Source: Nocardiopsis coralli
GTDB lineage: Bacteria; Actinomycetota; Actinomycetes; Streptosporangiales; Streptosporangiaceae
DNA: 60,657 nucleotides
Direction: 5' to 3'
Assembly: GCF_014892575.1 (NCBI RefSeq)
Contig: NZ_JADBGI010000008.1
Span: 220,627-281,283 of the forward strand
The notes under the pieces are model-generated. The model was not told the DNA's origin. It made no database searches and saw only the letters and a list, made by a program, of their open reading frames with translations. Of this stretch, positions 24,361-34,100 are shown piece by piece. How positions within the stretch are numbered: position 1 is the first letter of the stretch; each line of letters opens with the position of its first letter. A program made the position numbers and the translations under genes.

Positions 24361-25296
24361 GTGAACCCCCACCACATGCCCGGCCCGGACGGGGGCGGAC
24401 ACGACCCCTACGCCCACGGGACCCCAGAAGGCCCGGGCGCCCCCTCTCCGTACGCGCCCCAGGGGTATCCGCAGCAGCCGGGCGGGGGAGCCGGGCACGC
24501 GGCGCCCCAGGGCCCGCCCCAGCCCGGAGGCGGAGCGGGGATGCCGCCCCAGGGTCCCCCGCCCCAGGGCCCGCCGCCGCAGGGCCCCTACGGTCCGCAG
24601 GGCCCGCAGGGTCCGCCCCCGCACGGCCCCGGTGGTCCGGGCGGTCCGGGTGCCCCGGGCGGACCGGGTGGCCCCGGACGTTACGGCGCCGGCATGATCG
24701 CCGTCCTCACCGTGATCGCCGTGCTCGCCGGGGCGACCGTCGTCGGCGGCACCCTGCTCGCCGGCAACGCTGTCACCTCCGCGGTCGCCGAGGACGACGA
24801 GACCGACGAACCCACCGACGGCCCCTCGGAGTCGCCCACCGACGAGGACACCCCCACCACGAGGCCGTCCCCGACGCCCACACCCACAGAGGAGCCCACC
24901 CCGACCGAGGAACCCTCGCCCACGGAGGAGCCCGAGGAACTGCTCACGGCCGAGGAGGTCGTCAACGAGCTGCGCAGTGATCACGACATCGAGCAGCGGT
25001 TCGACACCACCGAGGACGTGTGCGAGGAGGAATCGGACGAGGACGACCCCCTGGGTGACCTCTTCAGCTGCTCCAGCGCCATGGACACCGACCTCGTGCG
25101 TGTCATCGCCTTCGACAACGCCATCGTGGCCGGCTCCGTGAGCCAGAACATGGAGGACAACCTCGACGACGGCGACGCGATCGACGTCACCGACGCCTGC
25201 CACGTGGTGCTGGTCTGGTTCGAGGAGAACAACACCGACCAGGACCAGCGCGACACCATCGCCGACGACGCCACCGAGGCCATCGGCTGCCCCTGA
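24361..25296 (+). CDS. Membrane-anchored protein with Pro/Gly-rich cytoplasmic tail and extracellular Cys domain
   Basis: The 311-residue protein has a proline/glycine/glutamine-rich N-terminus (about 1-105, repeats of PPQGPP and GGPGGPG) and one transmembrane helix (about 115-138). A Thr/Pro/Glu linker follows (about 145-200) and a C-terminal domain with four Cys residues (DVCEE, FSCSS, DACHV, IGCP) that could form two disulfides outside the cell. The GTG start has GAGGAG 8 nt upstream. I cannot name the C-terminal fold. It is divergent from the two-component regulator, so it may be an envelope protein under its control. Low-complexity tails of this kind often bind partners. Confidence 0.8.
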   Translation: MNPHHMPGPDGGGHDPYAHGTPEGPGAPSPYAPQGYPQQPGGGAGHAAPQGPPQPGGGAGMPPQGPPPQGPPPQGPYGPQGPQGPPPHGPGGPGGPGAPGGPGGPGRYGAGMIAVLTVIAVLAGATVVGGTLLAGNAVTSAVAEDDETDEPTDGPSESPTDEDTPTTRPSPTPTPTEEPTPTEEPSPTEEPEELLTAEEVVNELRSDHDIEQRFDTTEDVCEEESDEDDPLGDLFSCSSAMDTDLVRVIAFDNAIVAGSVSQNMEDNLDDGDAIDVTDACHVVLVWFEENNTDQDQRDTIADDATEAIGCP

Positions 25297-25333
25297 CCGG
25301 CGACGGCGATCACCGGGCAGGGCCCTCACACAG

Positions 25334-25375
25334 CGGGGCCCGCCCCACCGGAACGCACCGGCGGGGCGGGCCCCG
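25334..25375. terminator. Bidirectional GC-rich terminator
   Basis: A perfect 13-bp stem, CGGGGCCCGCCCC at 25334-25346 with its complement at 25363-25375, stands between two convergent genes. GTTCGTGTCGT follows. Confidence 0.85.
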
Positions 25376-25405
25376 TTCGTGTCGTCACACCGCGCTCACG
25401 CGGTC

Positions 25406-27262
25406 TCAGGCGCCGGGCTCACCGCCGTCCTCGGGCTCGGTGGCCTCCTCGCCCTCGACGATGCGGCCGGAACCGCCCTCGGGGTAGTCGGCCTCGGAGA
25501 CCACACCCTCCAGGGTCCCGGTCAGCCGGTCCTCGAGCGCGGCCTGGTAGGTCGAGCCCACCACGGTGAAGTCCGCGCCGCGGAAGGGGTAGGAGTCCCC
25601 TCCCGCCGCGGAGAAGTCGTTGGTGGCCACGGAGACCGGGTCGCCGTCCACCACCTCGCCCTCCTCGACGATCACGGTGCCGTCGTGCAGGACCGCGCTG
25701 CGCACGCGTGTGCCCTCGGTCAGGACCTCGCCGTCCTCGTCGACCTCCTGGGCCGTGCCCTCAGGGTCGTAGGCGAAGTTGACCCCGCCGACCTGCATGA
25801 ACGCGCCGTCGGCGTTGGGCAGGGCGGACACCCCGTGCTCGAGCAGCTCCTTGATCTGGTCGCGCGGCACCTCGGGGACCACCGCGACCTGGTTGGCGAA
25901 CGCAGCGACCGAGTAGGTGTCCAGCGCCGTCACCGGGCCGGCCGGGAGCACCGAGCTGTTGCGGATGCCGCCGCCGTTCTGGATCCCGATCTGCGGCTCG
26001 GGGACCTGGTACTCCTCGGCGTTCTCCTGCCCGGTCTCCAACAGGGAGTCGGCCAGGAGGTTGCCCAGGTTGGTCTCCTGGGTCCGCACACCCGGGTCCT
26101 GGCGGCCGTCGAGGTCGACCTCGCTCTGCGCCACCTCGGTCTCGGCGAGCTCGGCCACGTGATCGGCGACCGGCTCGGTCACCTCCTCCTGCACCCGCGG
26201 GTCGGGCTCCACCGAGTCGTCGACCACGACGGGGCCGGAACGGTCGGAGATCGAGACCAGGTTCCCGTCGGCGTCGAAGTTGGCGACCAGGCGGCCCACG
26301 TACTTGTAGTCCGCACCGGCCGTGACGATCGGGACGTCGGCGCCGTCGGCGTCCTCGGTGATCAGCGGGTAGGACAGCGGATCACCGGAACCGGGGTGCT
26401 CGGTGACCTCGTCGCCGGGCACCAGGGCGTCGTCCTCGCCGGCCATGACCTCGTGGCCGCCGCCGGCGACCATGGCGTCGACACCGCTCAGCTCGGCGGC
26501 GACCGCCTCCTCGTTGGTGATGTCCTGCAGGTGGGAGACGGTGATGATCTTGTCGACACCGTCCCCGGCCAGGCGGTCCACCTCGTCCTGGACCGGGCCG
26601 GCGACCTCGTCCACGACCACGTCGCGCGGGCTGGAGATCGCCTCCAGGTCCGGGTAGAGGGCACCGACCACGCCGATCTGCTCGCCCTCGACGTCGAGCA
26701 CGGTGCTCGGGGCGATCCGGCCCTCCTCCTCGAGCGCGGCCAACTCCGGCTCGCCGGACACGTCGACGTTGGCGGCCACCACCGGGGTCCCCTCCGGCAG
26801 CTCACCGATGAACTCGGCGTACACGTCGGGGCCGAAGTCGAACTCGTGGTTGCCCATCGAGACCGCGTCGTACTCGGCGTACCCGGCGGCGATCGCGTCG
26901 TAGAAGGGGGCGCCCTCCTCCTGCGAGGCGGCGAACTCCGGCCCCGGAAGGTACATGTCGCCGGCGTTCACCGCGACCACACCGCGGTGGTCGGACTCGT
27001 CCTCGCCCGCACCGTCCCCGGCCGCCTCGGCCGTACGGAGCTCGTCGAGCAGGGTCGTGTACCGGGCGGCACCGCCGAAGTCCTCTTCCCCGGACGCGTG
27101 CAGGAGCTGGGACTCGGGGTCGTTGCCGTGCAGGAGGGTGAGCGTGAAGTCCGCTTCCCCGGCCGGGTCCTGCTCCGGCTCGGCGGACGCGGCCTGCGCC
27201 GATGGCACCACCAGGGCACCGCTCAACAGCAGCGCGCCGGACGCGCGCACGAATCTGGACAT
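25406..27262 (-). CDS. Secreted 5'-nucleotidase/metallophosphatase family protein
   Basis: This 618-residue protein has a signal peptide (about 1-27, ending AQAASA). The N-terminal metallophosphatase domain contains LLHGNDPESQLL, VNAGDMYLPG, SMGNHEFDFG, VSHLQ and GGGHEVMAG. The C-terminal nucleotidase domain contains ETNLGNLLADSL, IGIQNGGGIRNS and FAYDPEG. Acidic residues dominate the surface and the C-terminal tail. The usual metal motifs DxH and GHxH read DPE and GHEV, a variant that may mark a subfamily with altered specificity. It would hydrolyse nucleotides or sugar diphosphates outside the cell. Confidence 0.9.
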   Translation of the reverse strand: MSRFVRASGALLLSGALVVPSAQAASAEPEQDPAGEADFTLTLLHGNDPESQLLHASGEEDFGGAARYTTLLDELRTAEAAGDGAGEDESDHRGVVAVNAGDMYLPGPEFAASQEEGAPFYDAIAAGYAEYDAVSMGNHEFDFGPDVYAEFIGELPEGTPVVAANVDVSGEPELAALEEEGRIAPSTVLDVEGEQIGVVGALYPDLEAISSPRDVVVDEVAGPVQDEVDRLAGDGVDKIITVSHLQDITNEEAVAAELSGVDAMVAGGGHEVMAGEDDALVPGDEVTEHPGSGDPLSYPLITEDADGADVPIVTAGADYKYVGRLVANFDADGNLVSISDRSGPVVVDDSVEPDPRVQEEVTEPVADHVAELAETEVAQSEVDLDGRQDPGVRTQETNLGNLLADSLLETGQENAEEYQVPEPQIGIQNGGGIRNSSVLPAGPVTALDTYSVAAFANQVAVVPEVPRDQIKELLEHGVSALPNADGAFMQVGGVNFAYDPEGTAQEVDEDGEVLTEGTRVRSAVLHDGTVIVEEGEVVDGDPVSVATNDFSAAGGDSYPFRGADFTVVGSTYQAALEDRLTGTLEGVVSEADYPEGGSGRIVEGEEATEPEDGGEPGA

Positions 27263-27477
27263 CCGTGTGACTCCTCTGGGGAATGTGGGGGCGGGGGAGG
27301 GTTCACCCTAAGACGCGGGGACCGGGGAAGCACGGCCCCCGCGGTTACGATTTGCAGAACCCGCGGTTGCGGCGGCGGTTTCCGACATCGCCCCGGGGGA
27401 CCGGCCTCGCTGTCCCGCCGGGCGCCGCACGCCTACCATGGAAGCGAAAGCTCGCGCCGAACTCCCTCGGAGGACCC

Positions 27478-28041
27478 GTGTTTCCCTCTGGCCACGACCC
27501 GAACGACCACGACGGGGCCCGGGGCGGGGGCGACGTTCCGCCGCAGGGAGGATTCTCCGGCCTGGACGCGCACCTCAACGCGATGCGGCCCGACGCACCC
27601 ACCCCCAAGAAGGTCATGGTCGTGCGCACGCTCATGTTCATCGGGGGCGCCTGCGGCCTCGGCATGGCCCTGATGGTGCTGCTGTCGCTGAGCACACCCG
27701 AGGAGGCCATGCGCGAGGCCTTCGCCGAGCAGGAGCGCCTCATGGCCGAGGAGGGCATGGAGGTCGACATCGACGTCGGCTACATGCGTTCCCTCATGGC
27801 CAACCTGCTCGCCGTCACCGGTATCTACGGCGCGCTGTCGGTGCTCCTGGCGAGCCGGATCCGCAACCGCACCGTCGGCGTCTTCTGGGGCGTCGTGCTG
27901 TTCCAGGGCCTGGCCGCCGCGGTGCTCGTGTTCGCCCTGTTCGCCGGCGACTTCCTGATGCTGATCCCGCTGGGCTTCACCATCACGATGATCGTGTTCA
28001 TGATGTCCAAGGAGAGCCGCGCCCACTACGGGCTGCTCTGA
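27478..28041 (+). CDS. Four-helix membrane protein of unknown function
   Basis: The 187-residue protein begins with a Gly/Asp/His-rich hydrophilic segment and then has four hydrophobic helices (about 50-75, 105-125, 135-158 and 160-180). The loop between helices one and two is acidic and Met-rich (REAFAEQERLMAEEGMEVDID). The GTG start has GGAGG 4 nt upstream. No enzymatic motif is visible. Its 3' end overlaps the convergent kinase gene by 16 bases. No functional assignment can be made. Confidence 0.75.
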   Translation: MFPSGHDPNDHDGARGGGDVPPQGGFSGLDAHLNAMRPDAPTPKKVMVVRTLMFIGGACGLGMALMVLLSLSTPEEAMREAFAEQERLMAEEGMEVDIDVGYMRSLMANLLAVTGIYGALSVLLASRIRNRTVGVFWGVVLFQGLAAAVLVFALFAGDFLMLIPLGFTITMIVFMMSKESRAHYGLL

Positions 28042-29111
28042 CCCGCGGCCCGCGCCCTGCGCCGCGGCAGGCGGGGCGGGCGCGGAACCCGCACGTCCGC
28101 GCGGGTCCAGTGGCGTTCCATGACCCCGCGCACCGCGGCGGGGCCCAGGCCGTCGGCGATGCCGTCCTGCGGGGTACGCACCCCGCCCTGGGGGCCCTCC
28201 GACGCCAGGGCCGCGCGCAACAGCTCCACTGAGTCCGGGCGCGCGGCCGGGTCCTTGGCCATCGCCGCGCGCACCAGGCGTTCGAGCCCCGGCGGAAGGT
28301 ACTCCAGGTCCGGCTCCTCGTGCACGACACGGCGGGCCATCTCCCTGACCGGGGCCCGGCCGAAGGGGTCGTGCGCTGCAGCCGCGAAGGCCACCAGCGC
28401 GCCCCACAGGAACACGTCGGAGGCCTCGGTCGTGGGTTCGTCGCGGTACTGCTCCGGGCTGATCCACCCCGGGGTGCCGCGCCGGTCGCGGTGGTCGGCC
28501 GTGCGCTCGTCGGCGAGGGACTCGGGGGAAGGGAGCCCGCGCTCGCGGTAGGCACGGCGCATCCGGCGCAGCCGAAGCCACTTCGTGGGGTCGGGCTCCT
28601 CGACCGCGTGGGCGATCCCGAAGTCGAGGATCTTCGGGCCGGCGGCCGACAGCACCACGTTCCCGGGCTTGAGGTCGCGGTGGACCACCCCGGCCGCGTG
28701 CACGTCGCGCAGCGCCTCGGCCGTGCCCACCGCCAGGCCCAGCAGCATCCCGCCGCGCATGCGCCCGAAGCGTTCCACGTGCCGGCGCAGCGGCGGACCA
28801 GGGACGTACTCGGTCACCATCCACGGCTGCTCGGACTCGACGTCGGCGTGCACGAAGCGGGCCACCGACGCGCTGTTGACCTTCGAGAGCAGGCGGGCCT
28901 CGTGTGCGAAGCGTTCCCGGAACCGGGGATCCGCAGCGTGCTCGGCGTGCACGACCTTCACCGCGAGGTACTCCTGGCCGCCGGGTGAATCGGCCGCGTA
29001 GACCACACCCATCCCGCCCGAGCCGATCCGGCCCCGCACGGCGTGGCCGCCGACCTCCTCGGGGTCCTCGGGCTCCAGACGGCTGAGTCTGCGCGCACCG
29101 CGAGCTCTCAT
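28026..29111 (-). CDS. Soluble Ser/Thr protein kinase (Hanks type)
   Basis: The 361-residue kinase has all core motifs: GSGGMGVVY (about 30-38), Lys52 in AVKVV, HRDLKPGN with catalytic Asp146, and DFG Asp163. A SPEQ-type activation segment (GTPGWISPEQYRDEP) follows a 50-residue insert rich in Arg. An Arg/Pro-rich C-terminal tail follows the catalytic domain, but there is no transmembrane helix or extracellular sensor, unlike PknB. The ATG is preceded by GGGAGAG. Targets are unknown. It converges with a small membrane protein gene, with overlapping 3' ends. Confidence 0.92.
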   Translation of the reverse strand: MRARGARRLSRLEPEDPEEVGGHAVRGRIGSGGMGVVYAADSPGGQEYLAVKVVHAEHAADPRFRERFAHEARLLSKVNSASVARFVHADVESEQPWMVTEYVPGPPLRRHVERFGRMRGGMLLGLAVGTAEALRDVHAAGVVHRDLKPGNVVLSAAGPKILDFGIAHAVEEPDPTKWLRLRRMRRAYRERGLPSPESLADERTADHRDRRGTPGWISPEQYRDEPTTEASDVFLWGALVAFAAAAHDPFGRAPVREMARRVVHEEPDLEYLPPGLERLVRAAMAKDPAARPDSVELLRAALASEGPQGGVRTPQDGIADGLGPAAVRGVMERHWTRADVRVPRPPRLPRRRARAAGQSSP

Positions 29112-29285
29112 CGGCACTCTCCCGGTTCTCTCCAGGGACGGGGGAAGGGACACCCGACACCACGGTGTCACAGCGTCCGCAGACGTCTGCGGGTGCCGTT
29201 CTCTTCACAGGTCCCGTACGCCCGGGACGCCTCTGTCGTACCGTCGGGGCACGATGGGCAACCAGGGTCGGAGAAGGAGGCACGG

Positions 29286-31511
29286 GTGTCGGAGCAGGGC
29301 CCCCGCGGGGCCGTCGTGCAGGGGGTCCTCGAACGTGTCACCTACGCCGACGAGGAGAACGGGTTCACCGTCGCCCGGGTCGACACCGGACGCGGGGGAG
29401 ACCTGCTCACCGTGGTCGGCTCCCTGCTGGGTGTGCAACCGGGGGAGTCGCTGCGCATGCGGGGCCGGTGGGGCTCCCACCCGCAGTACGGGCGCCAGTT
29501 CCACGTCGACGACTACACGACCGTGCTGCCCGCGACCGTGCAGGGGATCCGGCGCTACCTCGGTTCCGGACTCATCAAGGGCATCGGGCCGAAGATGGCC
29601 GAACGCATCGTGGACCACTTCGGCACCGGCGCCCTCGAGGTCATCGAGGACGAACCCGACCGGCTGATCGAGGTCCCGGGCCTGGGCCCCAAGCGCACCG
29701 CGGCGATCGCCGACGCCTGGGAAGAGCAGAAGGCCATCAAGGAGGTCATGGTCTTCCTGCAGGGTGTGGAGGTCAGTACCTCCCTGGCCGTGCGCATCTA
29801 CAAGAAGTACGGCGAAACCTCGATCGACGTGGTGCAGAAGGAGCCCTACCGCCTGGCCACCGACGTGTGGGGCATCGGTTTCAAGACCGCCGACACCATC
29901 GCGCAGGCGGTCGGCATCCCGCACGACAGCCCGCAACGGGTGATGGCGGGGATCCAGTTCACACTGTCGGAGTCCACCGGCGACGGCCACTGCTACCTGC
30001 CGGAGGAGCAGCTCATCGCGCAGGCCGTGAAGATCCTGTCGGTCGACTCGTCCCTGGTCATCGACTGCGTCGGTGAGCTCGTCGAGACCGAGGGCATCGC
30101 CGCCGAGACGGTTCCGGGGCCCGACGGGCTCCCCGTACGCGCCCTGTACCTGCTGCCGTTCCACCGGGCCGAGCTGGGTCTGGCCGGAGGGTTGCGCAGC
30201 CTGCTGGACGCACGGGTCGACCGCATGGCCGCCTTCGCCGGGGTGGACTGGGACGTGGTGCTCGACTGGCTGCGCACACGCACCGGCACCGACCTGGCCG
30301 AGGAACAGCAGCGTGCTGTGCGCCTCGCCCTGACCGAGCGGGTGTGCGTGCTCACCGGCGGGCCCGGGGTCGGCAAGTCCTTCACCGTCTCCTCGATCGT
30401 GACCACGGCCCTGGCCAAACACCACACGGTCGTGCTCGCCGCGCCGACCGGGAGGGCCGCCAAACGCCTGACCGAGCTCACCGGAGCCGAGGCCTCCACC
30501 GTGCACCGGCTCCTGGAACTGCGCCCCGGCGGTGAGGCCGCCCACGACCGCGACAACCCCCTCGACTGCGACCTGCTCGTGGTGGACGAGGCCTCCATGC
30601 TCGACCTGGTGCTCGCCAACAAGCTCGTGAAGGCGGTCCCGCCCGGCGCCCACCTCGTGCTCGTGGGCGACGTCGACCAACTCCCGTCCGTCGGGGCCGG
30701 GCAGGTGCTGCGCGACCTGCTCGACGACGGGACCGGGATCCCCAACGTGCGCCTGACCCACGTCTTCCGGCAGGCACAGGAATCGGGGGTGGTGACCAAC
30801 GCCCACCGCGTCAACGCCGGCGAACCGCCCGTGCTGCAGGGCCTGGACGACTTCTTCCTGTTCCCCTGCGAGGACCCGGCCGAGGCCGCCGACCTCACCG
30901 TCGACGTGGTCGCCCGGCGTATCCCGCGCAGGTTCGGCCTCGACCCGCGCCGCGACGTACAGGTCCTGGCGCCGATGAAGGGCGGGCCGGCCGGGGCCGG
31001 CAACCTCAACACCGCGCTGCAGGAGGCGCTCACCCCGGCCGCCGACCACGTGCCCGAACGCCGCGTCGGCGGGCGCATCTTCCGGGTCGGCGACAAGGTC
31101 ACGCAGATCCGCAACAACTACGACAAGGGCCGCAACGGGGTTTTCAACGGGACGCTCGGGGTGGTCACCGGCGTCGACGCGGTCGCACAGGAGCTCACCG
31201 TGCGCACCGACGAGGACGAGGAGGTCGGCTACGACTTCGCCGAACTCGACGAGCTCGTCCACGCCTACGCCGTCACCGTGCACCGTTCCCAGGGCAGCGA
31301 GTACCCGGCGGTGGTCGTGCCGGTGACCACCAGCGCGTGGATGATGCTGCAGCGCAATCTGCTCTACACCGCCGTCACCCGCGCCAAACGGCTCGTCGTG
31401 CTCGTGGGCTCGCGCCGGGCACTGGCGCAGGCGGTACGCAACGCCTCGTCCGGACGCCGCCACACCGCCCTGGCCCACCGGCTGCGCACGGCCGCGGACG
31501 GGCCCCGCTGA
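29286..31511 (+). CDS. recD2: RecD2-type ATP-dependent DNA helicase
   Basis: The 741-residue protein matches RecD2/YrrC. An N-terminal OB-like region (VLERVTYADEENGFTVARVD) is followed by helix-hairpin-helix-like repeats around GIGPKMAERIVDHFG and VPGLGPKRTAAIADAW. The SF1B motor has Walker A GGPGVGKSFT near 357, DLLVVDEASMLDL, LVGDVDQLPSVGAG, HVFRQAQ and the late AYAVTVHRSQGSEY and LLYTAVTRAK. It unwinds DNA 5' to 3' and is linked to repair or replication, independent of RecBC. The GTG has GAAGGAGG 5 nt before it. Confidence 0.93.
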   Translation: MSEQGPRGAVVQGVLERVTYADEENGFTVARVDTGRGGDLLTVVGSLLGVQPGESLRMRGRWGSHPQYGRQFHVDDYTTVLPATVQGIRRYLGSGLIKGIGPKMAERIVDHFGTGALEVIEDEPDRLIEVPGLGPKRTAAIADAWEEQKAIKEVMVFLQGVEVSTSLAVRIYKKYGETSIDVVQKEPYRLATDVWGIGFKTADTIAQAVGIPHDSPQRVMAGIQFTLSESTGDGHCYLPEEQLIAQAVKILSVDSSLVIDCVGELVETEGIAAETVPGPDGLPVRALYLLPFHRAELGLAGGLRSLLDARVDRMAAFAGVDWDVVLDWLRTRTGTDLAEEQQRAVRLALTERVCVLTGGPGVGKSFTVSSIVTTALAKHHTVVLAAPTGRAAKRLTELTGAEASTVHRLLELRPGGEAAHDRDNPLDCDLLVVDEASMLDLVLANKLVKAVPPGAHLVLVGDVDQLPSVGAGQVLRDLLDDGTGIPNVRLTHVFRQAQESGVVTNAHRVNAGEPPVLQGLDDFFLFPCEDPAEAADLTVDVVARRIPRRFGLDPRRDVQVLAPMKGGPAGAGNLNTALQEALTPAADHVPERRVGGRIFRVGDKVTQIRNNYDKGRNGVFNGTLGVVTGVDAVAQELTVRTDEDEEVGYDFAELDELVHAYAVTVHRSQGSEYPAVVVPVTTSAWMMLQRNLLYTAVTRAKRLVVLVGSRRALAQAVRNASSGRRHTALAHRLRTAADGPR

Positions 31512-31570
31512 GCCGAGGTGCGGCCCTCCGTGGTCCCGCGCTGCTCCGAGGGGCCCTAGGCTGGAAGACT

Positions 31571-31990
31571 GTGCAAGAGACTCTCGTCGTGGTCGGCGCC
31601 GCCGTCCTCCGCAACGGCCGTGTGCTGGCGGCCCAGCGCGCCCGACCCGAGGCCCTGCGCGGCCGCTGGGAGTTCCCCGGCGGCAAGGCCCGGCCGGGGG
31701 AGGCCCCGGAGGCCGCGCTGGTCAGGGAGTGCCGCGAGGAACTGGGTGCGCACGTGCGCCCGCTCCACCAGGTAGGTCCCGACGTCCCCCTGACGGCCGT
31801 GGGACCGAGCGCCGTCCTGCGCCTGTGGACGGCCGAGCTCGTCGAGGGCGACCCCCGCCCACTGGAGCACCTGGCTCTACGGTGGCTGTCGGCCGGTGAA
31901 CTGCACACGGTCGAATGGCTGCCCGCGGACCTGCCCTTCCTCGCACCGGTCGGGGCGCATCTGGCGCCGCCGGCCGCCCGGTCGGAGTGA
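31571..31990 (+). CDS. MutT-like Nudix hydrolase ((d)NTP pyrophosphohydrolase)
   Basis: The 139-residue protein is typical in length for MutT. It starts LVVVGAAVLRNGRVLAAQR and has WEFPGGKARPGE followed by the Nudix box, where RECREELGA supplies the metal-binding Glu residues. The late WLSAGEL is also MutT-like. It probably removes 8-oxo-dGTP or a similar damaged nucleotide. The GTG start follows GGAAG. It sits between the recD2 helicase and typA genes. Confidence 0.88.
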   Translation: MQETLVVVGAAVLRNGRVLAAQRARPEALRGRWEFPGGKARPGEAPEAALVRECREELGAHVRPLHQVGPDVPLTAVGPSAVLRLWTAELVEGDPRPLEHLALRWLSAGELHTVEWLPADLPFLAPVGAHLAPPAARSE

Positions 31991-32095
31991 GGCGCAGCAC
32001 AGGCACCCGACCAGACACCATCCACCACATAAACTGGCGAGTGGGCCGTGGCATTCTGCGGTCTCTACCCAGTATCAGGAGATCGAGACTTACCC

Positions 32096-33988
32096 ATGTC
32101 CAGCGCTACGCCCGTCGAGGGCTCCGCCCGCCGGAAAGACATCCGCAACGTGGCCATCGTGGCCCACGTGGACCACGGCAAGACGACCCTCGTTGACGCC
32201 ATGCTCTGGCAGTCCGGTGTCTTCCGCGAGAACGAGGACGTCGACATCCGCGTCATGGACTCGGACGACCTCGAGCGCGAGAAGGGCATCACCATTCTCG
32301 CGAAGAACACCGCGGTGCACTACACCACGCCCGAGGGCGAGGACGTGGTCATCAACATCATCGACACCCCCGGCCACGCCGACTTCGGTGGCGAGGTCGA
32401 GCGCGGCCTGTCGATGGTCGACGGTGTCGTCCTGCTGGTCGACGCCAGTGAGGGCCCGCTGCCCCAGACCCGCTTCGTCCTGCGCAAGGCCCTCGCGGCC
32501 AAGCTCCCCGTCATCCTCGTGATCAACAAGGTCGACCGGCCCGACAGCCGGATCGCCGAGGTCGTGGACGACACCTACGAGCTGTTCATGGACCTGGACG
32601 CCGACGAGTCGCAGATCGAGTTCCCGATCGTCTACGCGTGCGCCCGTGACGGCAAGGCCTCCCTGGAGCGCCCCGACAACGGTTCGGTGCCGGCCAACGA
32701 CAACCTGGTGCCCTTCTTCAGCACACTGCTGGACACCATCCCCGCCCCGGAGTACGTGCCCGACTCGCCCCTGCAGGCGCACGTGACCAACCTGGACGCC
32801 TCGCCGTTCCTGGGCCGCCTGGCGCTGTGCCGCATCAAGCAGGGCGAGATCCACAAGGGCCAGCAGGTGGCGTGGATCCGCACCGACGGCACCACCCAGC
32901 AGGTCAAGATCACCGAGCTGCTCAAGACCGACGGCCTCGAGCGCAAGTCCGCGGACAAGGCCGGGGCCGGCGACATCGTCGCGATCGCGGGCATCAGCGA
33001 CATCATGATCGGTGAGACCCTCGCCGACCTGAACGACCCGCGCCCGCTGCCGCTCATCCAGGTCGACGAGCCGGCGATCTCGATGACGATCGGTACCAAC
33101 ACCTCGCCGCTGGTCGGCAAGGTCAAGGGCGCCAAGGTCACCGCGCGCCTGGTCAAGGACCGCCTCGACAAGGAGCTCGTCGGCAACGTGTCGCTGCGCG
33201 TGCTGCCCACCGAGCGCCCCGACACCTGGGAGGTGCAGGGCCGCGGCGAGCTGGCCCTGGCGATCCTGGTCGAGCAGATGCGCCGCGAGGGCTTCGAGAT
33301 CACCGTCGGCAAGCCGCAGGTGGTCAGCCGCACCATCGACGGCAAGGTGCACGAGCCGGTCGAGCGACTGACCGTCGACGCCCCCGAGGACTACCTCGGC
33401 GCCATCACCCAGCTCCTCAGCGTCCGCAAGGGCCGCATGGAGAACATGGTCAACCACGGCACCGGCTGGATTCGCATGGACTGGCTCGTGCCCTCCCGCG
33501 GTCTCATCGGTTTCCGTACCGAGTTCCTCACCGAGACCCGCGGCACCGGCATCGCCCACCACGTCTTCGAGAAGTTCGAGCCGTGGTTCGGCGACCTGCG
33601 CACCCGGCCCAACGGTGCCCTGGTGGCCGACCGTGCCGGGCAGGCGATGACCTATGCGATGTTCAGCCTCCAGGAGCGCGGCGTCCTGTTCGTCGAGCCG
33701 GGCACCGAGGTCTACGAGGGCATGGTCGTCGGCGAGAACTCCCGCGCCGACGACATGGACGTGAACATCACCAAGGAGAAGAAGCTCACCAACATGCGCT
33801 CGGCCACCGGTGACGAGCTCGAGCGCCTGGTGCCGCCGCGCCACCTCTCCCTGGAGCAGGCCCTGGAGTTCTGCCGCGAGGACGAGTGCGTGGAGGTCAC
33901 GCCGGACGCGGTGCGCATCCGCAAGGTGGTCCTGGACCACAAGGAGCGCGGGCGCATGGCCGCGAGCAAGAAGCGCCAGTCCTCCTAG
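32096..33988 (+). CDS. typA: Translational GTPase TypA/BipA
   Basis: The 630-residue GTPase has G1 [10 protein letters not shown], the switch region [11 protein letters not shown]3 [16 protein letters not shown] and G4 NKVDRPDSR. The C-terminal domains read [20 protein letters not shown] and [17 protein letters not shown], diagnostic of TypA/BipA. It associates with the ribosome in a GTP-dependent way and helps 50S assembly and stress or cold growth. The ATG at MSSATPVEG follows AGGAG with a long gap. It is followed by a strong terminator. Confidence 0.96.
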   Translation: MSSATPVEGSARRKDIRNVAIVAHVDHGKTTLVDAMLWQSGVFRENEDVDIRVMDSDDLEREKGITILAKNTAVHYTTPEGEDVVINIIDTPGHADFGGEVERGLSMVDGVVLLVDASEGPLPQTRFVLRKALAAKLPVILVINKVDRPDSRIAEVVDDTYELFMDLDADESQIEFPIVYACARDGKASLERPDNGSVPANDNLVPFFSTLLDTIPAPEYVPDSPLQAHVTNLDASPFLGRLALCRIKQGEIHKGQQVAWIRTDGTTQQVKITELLKTDGLERKSADKAGAGDIVAIAGISDIMIGETLADLNDPRPLPLIQVDEPAISMTIGTNTSPLVGKVKGAKVTARLVKDRLDKELVGNVSLRVLPTERPDTWEVQGRGELALAILVEQMRREGFEITVGKPQVVSRTIDGKVHEPVERLTVDAPEDYLGAITQLLSVRKGRMENMVNHGTGWIRMDWLVPSRGLIGFRTEFLTETRGTGIAHHVFEKFEPWFGDLRTRPNGALVADRAGQAMTYAMFSLQERGVLFVEPGTEVYEGMVVGENSRADDMDVNITKEKKLTNMRSATGDELERLVPPRHLSLEQALEFCREDECVEVTPDAVRIRKVVLDHKERGRMAASKKRQSS

Positions 33989-34031
33989 AGGGCGCCGTCC
34001 GGGGCTGTTGACCCGGGGACGCAGGCGTATC

Positions 34032-34068
34032 GGGGCGGGCCGCACGGGCGGTCCGCCCCCGCGTTTTT
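34032..34068 (+). terminator. Intrinsic terminator after typA
   Basis: GGGGCGGGCCGC at 34032-34043 pairs with GCGGTCCGCCCC at 34048-34059 (one G-T wobble), with loop ACGG. A TTTTT run at 34064-34068 follows, making this one of the clearest canonical terminators in the window. Confidence 0.9.
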
Positions 34069-34100
34069 CGCGCAGGTCACACGGGTAGACCGCAACCAGC

